Of a stretch of DNA of 64,000 nt, positions 56,525 through 64,000 are shown in pieces. Origin of the DNA: Bemisia tabaci (Eukaryota > Arthropoda > Insecta > Hemiptera > Aleyrodidae). Every line of letters starts with the position of its first letter. Positions within the stretch are counted from its first letter, which is position 1. The stretch spans positions 19,463,313-19,527,312 of the forward strand of contig NC_092800.1 in NCBI RefSeq assembly GCF_918797505.1, in the 5' to 3' direction. The notes below the pieces were generated by a model. That model was not told where the DNA came from. It did no database searches and worked only from the letters and a program-made list of their open reading frames with translations. The translations under genes and the position numbers were made by a program.

Positions 56525-58239
56525 CTCATTACAGCAATCAATCTCTGTATTCAATGCCAAAAAATTATCAAGCACAAACCATGTTTTCAATCCTCTTAAT
56601 TTTGCATTTTTTCTGTTGCGACTGATTTTTAAAACTTGTTAACAGGAGCTATCGTCGTTTTTTATTGTCGTAAATAGATTTCATTATTTTGTTCCTTTAG
56701 TTTTTGTTATGAACAAAAGCAAACTGTTTTTAAAAAGCTCTACGAAATACGTTGAGTACTTACAAGGCTTAGAGGCATATTCTTCCTCTGTAAGCTCAAA
56801 CTTCTCAATTTTTTTCAATTCTGCTTCTAGTTCTTGACAAGTGAGCATATGAAGGTCTTCTACAAGTAGCAAAGTTCCTTTTTCAAATGAAAATTCACTC
56901 AAGGGCTTGTCATCAGGAGTTAAATCAAATTTAAACGCATTCCTGGAGTCAAACACTTTCACTTTCATAGTTGCAGCATTTGCACCGGTCAATGGTTCAA
57001 GTTTTCTCTGAAATAATGAAAAAAATAAGATAACAACCAAAAATGTACATTAAATAAAGATAAATTATTTTTTCCATTACTTTTATCCCGCTCCTGATAA
57101 CTGTGCAAGTACAGGCCTTTATCTTTCACAGTTATCTGTTCTCATTATTTCAGAATTACAAGATTCGTTCTACAATTCTCTCCCCACGGTTGATCTTCAT
57201 TTCAGTATGTTTTAGTATAGAAAAATTAAACATCAAATTCTTCTGACGACAAATCAGGTTTTTCCAGAGTTACTGCAAAAAAGGTAGAATGACACAGGTA
57301 AGCTGTTGGAATGAAAGGAATTTCTACAGAGGTCAAGAAAATAATCATGCTTCTTTACTAAATTATTAGTGTTGTACTTAAGGATTTCGTACTATTAATG
57401 GTAATTATTAGCAGCCCTCATACTTCTACTTGGTGCTTGTTGGTTGGATGTGTTCTCATCAATGAAAAACGCTAAAACTAAACTGAAATGAGCGTGTCGG
57501 TGACGGTTAGTAGAATCAAAAGATTTTAACGAACCATGTCAGACCAAGGATGTGTTAGAGGCACTTTGAATGGTGATCAAAAATCAATTGAAACTCCATA
57601 AAAACTCGTAACAAGAAAAAAGCAGCATAGAAATCGCTTGATCTACTCAACCAACTGGTGACTGCGCCGGATTTTGTCATCACATTACACTGCTCTTATC
57701 ATAGTAAAGCAATCAATATTTTAAAGAGGAGTGAGGTAGGGAAAATTAAGAGTGGGTGGAACGACTGAATATAGCAAATTCTGAGTGACATAGCCCCTAA
57801 ATCTGTCTTTTAATCATTAGTGCCTCTTCATTTCAACGGGCAATGAGTTGAATGAAACATGTTTCATCATTAAAACCAAGATTTCAAGAATAAGCCTGAT
57901 GGACCAAAAGGCCGAAATCTATCCTGGATGTAAAATGATAGATGAAATTACAGGAGGATTGTACCCAGAATTAAACCTCTGAGCTTCGATGAAGATTCGT
58001 TAGAGGTCTTAACCTCTAACAGCCGTGACTTTGAACCTCGATTGATGAGAAAGGTTGACAGAGAAAAGAGGAAATTTGAATCATTATGAGTGAGCGATAA
58101 AGAAATTCTTGGTTACCTTCAATTCGCCGACGAGTAAATTCGTTGAAAAAGACTTTTCTAATGGGCAGGCACTGTTAGAACCAGCAACTGATATGTGCAC
58201 ATGTATCAAATCCGACCCACCTAGGCCTAATTTCTCCAT
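49880..58239 (-). CDS. TBCB: Tubulin-folding cofactor B (tubulin-specific chaperone B), complete five-exon gene
   Basis: TBCB is a cytoplasmic chaperone that binds alpha-tubulin and works with cofactor E to fold or dissociate tubulin dimers. Coding exons from 5' to 3' are 58239-58117, 57007-56764, 52180-51989, 51175-51103 and 50003-49880. They sum to 756 bp (251 residues; vertebrate TBCB is about 244), with consistent phases. Residues about 10-105 match the N-terminal ubiquitin-like domain. A helical linker follows ([18 protein letters not shown]), then the C-terminal CAP-Gly domain ([37 protein letters not shown]). The tail ends DDEL, resembling the acidic DEI/L-type end of the family. The usual GKNDG of CAP-Gly reads GLNDG. 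The 4.6-kb intron 2 holds a large inverted repeat. Confidence 0.93.
51103..51175 (-). CDS. TBCB: TBCB exon 4
   Basis: Acceptor ACAATAG, donor GGAAC|GTAAGT. This 73-bp exon encodes the CAP-Gly core [20 protein letters not shown] followed by NDG. It is too short to stand out as an open frame, and was found by splice phase and homology. Confidence 0.92.
51989..52180 (-). CDS. TBCB: TBCB exon 3
   Basis: Acceptor GATTACAG, donor ATAG|GTATGG. It has 64 codons covering the Glu/Lys-rich helix ([20 protein letters not shown]) and the first CAP-Gly strands ([20 protein letters not shown]). Confidence 0.93.
52590..53816 (+). repeat. Left arm of a 1,227-bp near-perfect inverted repeat in TBCB intron 2
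   Basis: Every position I compared pairs with the right arm at the constant sum 108798, so there are no insertions or deletions. I noticed a single mismatch (53356/55442). The arm includes a GC-rich patch (52735-52830, with GGCGCCCATTTTCTCCGTCC) and otherwise AT-rich sequence. Frames through it are identical to those of the other arm, which explains the duplicated short open frames. None shows a protein family. Confidence 0.92.
53817..54981. other. Spacer of the large inverted repeat
   Basis: This is 1,165 bp of AT-rich single-copy-looking sequence. Just inside the arms, short stretches (AAAGCATCAAC, GGAAGTGG) still match between the two sides, so homology decays rather than ending sharply. 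No gene is seen. Confidence 0.6.
54982..56208 (-). repeat. Right arm of the 1,227-bp inverted repeat
   Basis: Reverse complement of 52590-53816. The outer boundary is at the AAGCTCATT/GCATCG junction, after which the two flanks are unrelated. No target duplication could be recognised outside the arms. Confidence 0.92.
56477..56519. repeat. Poly-A tract in TBCB intron 2
   Basis: A homopolymer of 43 A on the plus strand. No SINE or processed-gene body was recognised immediately before it. Confidence 0.85.
56764..57007 (-). CDS. TBCB: TBCB exon 2
   Basis: Acceptor ATTTCAG, donor CCTT|GTAAGT, phase 0 in and phase 1 out. It encodes the rest of the ubiquitin-like domain ([20 protein letters not shown] and onward) and the start of the linker, ending [13 protein letters not shown]. 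Confidence 0.92.
58117..58239 (-). CDS. TBCB: TBCB exon 1
   Basis: It starts at ATG 58239-58237 and has 41 codons. It includes [20 protein letters not shown], which aligns with the first strand-turn-strand of the TBCB ubiquitin-like domain. It ends TTGAAG|GTAACC, phase 0. The ATG is chosen because it gives the family's usual N-terminal length. Confidence 0.88.
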
Positions 58240-58812
58240 ACTTAAAAACCAAATAAGTAAATCGAGGCCAAAATCTAGGAAAATTATCCGACGTTACGTG
58301 GAAAAATGCTGAAAAACTGGTAAAACAAACAGAAAATTAGAGAAAATCGCTTGATCGTCGCGGCACGTCGCTATTTCGCAAATCAGCTCAATATTTGTTT
58401 ACTAACATGGTTCTTCTTATTACATGCTACACTAGCGGACTCTATGAACAACTTGTGTAACGAATCATAGTTCATGCTCTGGTTGAGAGAGAGCGCTGTA
58501 CTGCTTTGCATACACACTTGCATTTGCCATTTTTGAAGGCGTAATTTATTCTCGGGTTCGACATGGGCTCTCATGCACGACTGTACTTTTTTTCCTAAAT
58601 TTTTTCGCCGCCTGGAGATGTTGAGGAATGCATTGTATGTTTGCCCGATTTTAATTCACTTGGATTTAAATGAACACCGAGAGTACGTCTAATGTATAGT
58701 CCATGGATTTTACTAGATTTTTTTCTATTTTTAAAGTTATTCTTTATTATTAGAGAGAAACGCGCTGGATTCTTGTTACGACCCTCTAACCAAAAATGTA
58801 TACCATATTTTG
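58240..58812 (-). promoter_or_regulatory. Presumed TBCB promoter region
   Basis: Immediately upstream of the TBCB start codon on the minus strand. I see no TATA box or CpG island. The placement is by position only. Confidence 0.25.
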
Positions 58813-59021
58813 AAATTAAGTTGCGATATTTTTACGATTTTTTGGCGATAAAATCACTGGGGTCATTAAAATCTGAGCGATTATCCTTGATCTTGTCGCA
58901 TTTTGTCTCTATAATTTTTTTTTTGTTTTTTTTTTTTTGTTGTTTTTGTTCGATAATATTGCAATGAATCGCCGTCGATGAAATCGCGATAAATCGCAGC
59001 TCATCACTGATACTTGGGTTA
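58813..59021. mobile_element. Partial copy of the TACCCAAGTAGCA element
   Basis: TTAAGTTGCGATATTTTTACG, the GGCGATAAAATC block and the right end TACTTGGGTTA match the element at 35485-35813. The left end is missing. Confidence 0.6.
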
Positions 59022-59208
59022 TTGGTATCTGACGCACTATCATAGAATAATTTGACTTTCAGGGATTTTCAAAAAGTGTCTCCGGTATTCAGACAGGTTT
59101 TAATACTTGGGTGATCAACAATAAAATATTTTTAGCCCGGGCTACAAATAAAAAATCCCAAGGACCAACCATTATCGCTCGTATTCATACTCGTTTATTT
59201 CTTTGTCG

Positions 59209-59671
59209 ATCCGCAGGACAATGAGCCGAACTTTTGCGGAAAACGGAGTGGAAATTTTTGACTAAAATCGCAAATTTGACGTTTATTTCATCCCATTATA
59301 CATTTTAAGGGATGCTCCTTGAAGTAAATTGTACTAAAAAACCAATCAACTAATTTTAAAACTCTTCATTTAAATTTAACGAGGATATCAGCTTTTGAAG
59401 TTTCCGCATTATTTCCAGCCGTTCTTAGCCGATCCGCATCAGGACAATGGGTCGCGACTTTCGCGGAAAACGGAGAAAAAATGTTTGTCTAAAATTGCAA
59501 ATTTGATGTTTACTTCGTCCCAAAATACATTTAAAGGGATGTTTCTTGAAGGAATTTTTTCTAAAAAACTAATGGAACTAATTTTAAACATCCTCGATTA
59601 GATTTAACGAAGAATCATAGCTTAAGTTTCCACATCATGTCCAACCTTTCCCATCGACTCGATCCATCGTG
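59209..59671. repeat. Two degraded GCACAGTGGATC-family units in tandem
   Basis: Units 59209-59429 and 59430-59671 each begin GATCCGCA..AGGACAATG and GCGGAAAACGGAG. They share AATTGCAAATTTGA.GTTTA and AAAAA.CTAATGGAA-like words with the intact copy that follows. Their left ends replace the usual terminus. Confidence 0.62.
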
Positions 59672-59675
59672 CGCC

Positions 59676-59910
59676 GCACAGTGGATCGAGTCAACTAGAG
59701 AGGTCGGACATGAAATTTTTACCTAAAACTGCAAATTTTGATGTTTAATTCGTCACATTTTAAAGAATAAGGGGTGCTTCTGGGAGAGGATTTCACCAGG
59801 AAACCCGTGGAATCAGTTTTAAAACCTCAATATTTTGTATAAACGGAGTTAAAAGCTTCTAAAGTTTCCAAATTTCGTCCGATCTCTCCCATTAACTCGA
59901 TCCAACGTGC
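59676..59910. mobile_element. GCACAGTGGATC-ended element, intact copy next to two degraded ones
   Basis: It begins GCACAGTGGATCGAGTCAAC and ends TAACTCGATCCAACGTGC. With the two preceding units it makes a head-to-tail run of three family members. Confidence 0.8.
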
Positions 59911-60029
59911 GCCGGCGTGTAACCGTTGATTTGAATGACACACCTCCTTTTTTTTGTGTTTACAAAGTAGAGACGATGTTTTCTGCTGCCGAAGATAGCT
60001 TAAAGGCATGAGATTATTTATTCAAGTGC

Positions 60030-60194
60030 TTGGACAGTGACGCGGTCCACGAGGGGAGTCGCAGCCGGCGAGAAACAAGTCTGATTGCCAAGAAATCCTC
60101 GCCATATGACTCCACGGGTCAGCCGCAGACGAGCTGGAATGGCTCAGGAAGGAGTGTGCACACCGTCGGAGATGAACACAAAATGCCACCATGA
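60030..60194 (+). CDS. Candidate terminal coding exon, function unknown
   Basis: After a possible acceptor (TTTATTCAAG) the plus strand reads about 54 codons to TGA at 60192-60194. Composition is Ser/Arg/Asp/His-rich (LDSDAVHEGSRSRRETSLIA, then KKSSPYDSTGQPQTSWNGSG). The segment is clearly GC-richer than its surroundings and is stop-free in this frame. The text resembles a disordered cytoplasmic tail, but I cannot name a family. No upstream exon was found in the window. An opposite-strand frame also exists, so chance cannot be excluded. Confidence 0.28.
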   Translation: MDSDAVHEGSRSRRETSLIAKKSSPYDSTGQPQTSWNGSGRSVHTVGDEHKMPP

Positions 60195-60491
60195 ATATAT
60201 AAAAAGCTAAAGTTAAACTGCAAAACACATGCTTTGAGTACGTGGCCTGGAAGACTTTAACGCCAGGGTAGAAAAAATAGCCAATTTTGTCTCAGTCTGT
60301 CACCAGAGATGCAAAATGAGATTTCGCAGAATGAAATTTCACTTCGCTGAAGAAAGAAAATTAATATTCGATGTAATAGCAACGAGTTTTCGAGGGCTGG
60401 GTATGCAGTATGCACCCCGCAATGATTATTCAAGTCCACCACGGTGTAATAATTATTCGAAATTCGACTCATGATGCTTTACTCCTAGAGG

Positions 60492-60888
60492 AGGGGTATC
60501 GGCAAGGGCCGTTTTTAAGCTCACCTTCGATGAAATTCCTTAACTCCGATTTTTTGCTCATTTAAGGTCTATATTTTGGATAAAGCATCATGATTTGGTC
60601 AATTTTGGTCTCTTTTCAGGTCTGCTCCTGGCTTAAACATGGGTCTGAGGACCGACTATGGCGAAAAATGCGGATTTTCCAGGTGTGCGGTTGAATGACG
60701 AAAAATCCGCATTTATCGGTTAAATCGGCCTTATGTATCGACCCATGTTTAAGCCAGAGGTAGACCTGCAAAGAAACCGAAAATTACCAAATCATGATGC
60801 ATAAGGACTTTCGATGAGCAAGAAATCCTAGCGTTGAGGAAATTCAACCTGCAGGATGGACCCTAAAATGGCCCGTATTGATACCCCT
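60492..60888. mobile_element. AGGGGTATCGGCAAGGGCC-ended palindromic element
   Basis: The termini AGGGGTATCGGCAAGGGCC and GGCCCGTATTGATACCCCT are complementary with two mismatches. Inner blocks also mirror: GCATCATGATTTGGTCAATTT, GGCTTAAACATGGGTC and AAAATGCGGATTTT. It is 397 bp, nearly symmetrical throughout. Confidence 0.8.
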
Positions 60889-61920
60889 TCTTTCCAAAAT
60901 GAAAAAAGTTAAGATTTAACTTCGTTTCATGGCATATTGAGTCCATTGCAGAAGTTTTAAACAATTTCACGGAGTTTCATTTCAAAAATTTTCACGAAAT
61001 TTTGCCTCTCTGACCAATGTTGTGTTTTCAGCATCGCATAGACACTGAAAAATGAGAAGTTATGGGCGATGTTTTGGAGGCTTAAAATGTAATAAAACAA
61101 AAGCCAAAGCACTCCTTTTGATGCATTGTATTTTTAGGTCAACAAAAACCTATTGAAAAAAAAAAGAAAAGTAGCAGTGCTTTCATTTCCCGGAGATTTT
61201 CCTGAATTTTTCCCGGATCTTTTGAAATTCCCGAAATGTTCCGGACCTCCAGCATTTTCCGGAAGTTTCTCGGAACTTTTTTTTCTTTTGAGAAAATCTA
61301 TAAAGAATCCCAGAACTTTTGACGGACATAGAATGGAAGCCCTGAAAAGTAGAAGAGAGAGGAAAAGTTCATTAAAATCCTTCACCAATGGGAGGACTTA
61401 ATCTGACGTCATTGACCCGACTAGCCCATCATGTGATTAGATTATTCAGAGCAGCCCTGGTCGAATCTTCGAGTACTTTTTTTAGTCATTGCTCGTATCA
61501 CGTTTTGGGTGGTGTGATCATCGATCACGGAGCTCAATTAACTGGCTCTATCACCGATTCTAACCGGACTAGTGAGGGAGTGGGGGGGGGGGGGGGTGGG
61601 GTGAGGCAAGGGAAGATTCAGCTCCGGAGGAATGGAGAAAAAACGCGTCAACACGAGAAAATATTAATGTATTTACTTAAATAGCCTGCGACTGGACGAG
61701 CCTCCAGCGCCTCTGGCAGGATTCTGAACCAGAGCCAAAACAATACGCATGAACGGCCACTGTTGCCCGTTCCATTCCATCGAGGCAACAATCTCCTTAC
61801 ACTGATTTCCTCACATAGACTATAAATTAGCAAATACAGCGAGTTACGAGGAGATTTTTTGAAAAATGCACGGAAAAAACCGTTCAAACTGTAGATGCAA
61901 GCTCTTCGAATCGCTAAACG
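60889..61920. other. Non-coding stretch with TTCCCGGAA-type repeats
   Basis: 61180-61285 consists of degenerate repeats of TTTTCCGGAA/TTTCCCGGA. Open frames on both strands at 61134-61401 arise from this repeat. A poly-G run of about 15 is near 61580-61596. No gene is called. Confidence 0.45.
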
Positions 61921-62336
61921 CACTGAAAAAAAACTATTGACGTTTTTACCAAGGTCCGTTGGTACCTTTACCATCTCACTTGTTTTACCAATTATTGGTA
62001 ATTTTACCAAGAGAGACTGGTAAGTTTACCTAAAAACCGGTATTTTTACTGTTTTTTTTTTCAGGTAAGAATACCACTTTTATTGATAATCAATTCCCGG
62101 TAACTTTTCCATTTTATCTCGGTAATTCTACCACAGTCGATAAAAAATATTGGCGTTTTTACCAAGGTCCAGTAAAATTACCGAGAAAGTTCAATAATTT
62201 TACCGAGATTTCTCGGTAAAATTACCAATTCCATGAGCGGTAATTTTACCAAGAAAAAACTGGGATCAAATAGAACCCTGAATTCTTGGTAATTTTACCC
62301 TTTTCTTAGTAAATACACCGAGATTTTTTTTCAGTG
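61921..62336. mobile_element. MITE built of GGTAATTTTACC-like units, copy 2
   Basis: 416 bp, nearly identical to 8145-8557 over the full length. It begins CACTGAAAAAAAACT and ends TTTTTTTTCAGTG. The outer ACG/CGT bases extend the symmetry, so the exact edge is uncertain by a few bases. Confidence 0.82.
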
Positions 62337-62454
62337 CGTTCGTGTTTTGTAATAGTTGACATTGTCGAGAGAACTATCGCACCGACTTCCATGGTGTTTC
62401 GATGATCGTGGTAATAATCTCTAGACCATCCTACTATCCGATTAGCACAGTGCG

Positions 62455-62740
62455 GCGAAAATTTTGAAATAATTTTACATTTTTACCCGGTGAATTGCAA
62501 TTTTTTACCATGAAATTGCAAAATTCTTACATCATTTGGTCAATAAATGACTATTTTAAACGAAATGTACATTGTACTTAATGTACTTAAAATGTATTCC
62601 ATAAGTGAAAAAGGTAGGCAATTTTTAATGCAAAAAATTTCAACTTATTTCAATTACATCGCAATAAAATTCAGTATGAGGAGCCCCTTCAATCAGTGAA
62701 TAGACAACATGCACGACACTCCGGTAACAAACACTCCTGA
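62455..62740. repeat. Copy of the older AT-rich repeat
   Basis: Shares TGAAATTGCAAAATTCTTAC, TTGGTCAATAAATG, GTGAAAAAGGTAGGCAA and CCTTCAATCAGTGAATAGAC words with 41690-42780 and 44395-44770. Confidence 0.55.
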
Positions 62741-63797
62741 ACCACAGTTAAATGTGACTCAAAGGGGACCCATTGAGCACTTTTGCCAGGACCATTTAAA
62801 ACCTCTCCTCTTTCTGTTTAAAAGAAAAGCGAGCATTATGCAATAAAAAAAAAAAAAAAAAATTGAGAAGACCCTGGAACATTTCTGGTGCTGTTCTGCA
62901 AGTCTAATGTTACAAAATTGACCGGCATTGGATGGTGCCGAGTTAGTTCTTGCTACGAAAATTTCGAATAGAGGGCTAAGAAGAGAATGTGGCAATTATT
63001 TGCTGAAACACCAATATTTATTTTTTCTCCCGAAGAAGCTTAAGCAAAACAACCGGATGAATAACGGAGATCTGGCAAGAGAGGGATGTTTGTCCTACCC
63101 GGTTCGACCAATCAGAGTCACCATGTTCGGGTGTTGTTCCTCGGAGGAAACTTTGCCTCTGATCAGAACCAGTTTCTCTCGGCCGAGAGGGAGGTGTATT
63201 AACCGACGACAAATACCTGTGATTTTGTGATTTATTAACGGATATACTGATTGGAAAAACTAAAAAATATGGTGAGTTATGATCTCGTTTTCCTTTTCCA
63301 TACCGATATTTTTCACGAGCACTCATTTTGAAGCCAAAAAGTTAACAATTCCCGCCTAATTGAGAGAGAAAAATCAAATCGATAAAAGGGCATATATCAG
63401 ATATACTTTCAACTTTAAAACGCGTCCAAGTTTTTGAAAATCGGTCGGAGGTTGAGCGAAAAGACTCAATTTTTCGGAACCTGCCCTCTCACCTATTTTT
63501 TGCTGCTATCTCCTTCGGTCCGCCTTCACCTCCACTGCATCAATGCACAGCGGAGTGTACCGAATAATTTTAATGACTTTTCTTGAAATAAAAAAATAAT
63601 GAATAAATGAAAAAACAGCTGAAGAGCAAGGCGTTTGGTTTCGATCCTAATATTTTCAACCTCAATTTGGTATATTAGTTCAGCATTTTTCATTGGCTGG
63701 CCTACAAGAAGATCAGATTTATTGCAACGGCCTCCATCGGCGGGGCACATTATGTTCACCTTTAAACGGGACGTCAAATTTTACAAATAACAAAAAA
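62741..63797. other. Right-end stretch, no supported gene
   Basis: A moderately GC-rich part (63050-63220) contains an ATG in good context at 63123 (MFGCCSSEETLPL), but no donor or partner exon supports it. Confidence 0.3.
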
Positions 63798-63841
63798 TTC
63801 TCTCTCTCTCTCTCTCCCCCTCTCTCTCTCCCTCTCTCTCT
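63798..63841. repeat. CT microsatellite
   Basis: An interrupted (CT)n tract with CCCCC interruptions. Confidence 0.9.
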
Positions 63842-64000
63842 TCCGATGAACTAATGATCTCAGACTTCCGATAAAGAAGTAAAATATACATTTTGAAAAA
63901 TAAATTGGTATATTTTCAATATTTTTCGAAAAATTCGGCGTTCTTGAATTATTGGATTCGGGTTCTTGCATCAGAATTGAGGGGCATGAAGGACAAGACG

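Noticed and set aside
62928..63230. 100-codon plus-strand frame containing MFGCCSSEE
   Set aside because: Good ATG context but no splice donor, partner exon or recognisable family. The CysCys start recalls acylated proteins only superficially.

Overview
This is an AT-rich stretch of a eukaryotic nuclear genome, almost certainly from an invertebrate animal and most likely an insect. I base this on split genes with GT/AG introns, metazoan gene families (Popeye-domain protein, tubulin cofactor B), a tRNA-derived SINE and a very dense load of short inverted-repeat DNA transposons. The exact species cannot be read from the sequence. There are no bacterial operons, rRNA genes or CRISPR arrays.

Three protein-coding genes can be supported. 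(1) At the left edge, on the minus strand, is the first coding exon of a Popeye-domain (BVES/POPDC-like) membrane protein; the rest lies outside the window. (2) From 32849 to 41318 on the plus strand is a complete six-exon gene for a 249-residue coiled-coil protein that I do not recognise; all six exons join in phase. (3) From 58239 down to 49880 on the minus strand is a complete five-exon gene for tubulin-folding cofactor B (TBCB, 251 residues), with the N-terminal ubiquitin-like part, linker helix and C-terminal CAP-Gly domain. A few single-exon candidates are listed at low confidence.

Nearly everything else is repeats. I resolved several families by their termini and target-site duplications (TSDs). 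There are hAT-type elements with CAGGG-like ends and 8-bp TSDs (1826-3339, 5893-6056, 13615-13778, 22126-22939, 41846-42665). A MITE family of about 252 bp carries 4-bp TSDs (five copies with exact TSDs, two degraded). A family of about 235 bp has GCACAGTGGATCGAG ends, including three copies head to tail at 59209-59910. Further inverted-repeat families appear two to four times each. A tRNA-derived SINE sits inside another inverted-repeat element at 42865-44027. A mobile motif of about 70 bp recurs in several unrelated element contexts.

The most unusual structures are a 1,227-bp near-perfect inverted repeat (1,165-bp spacer) inside intron 2 of TBCB, and a 334-bp almost perfect palindrome at 31113-31446. 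I found no defence system, toxin or viral gene.
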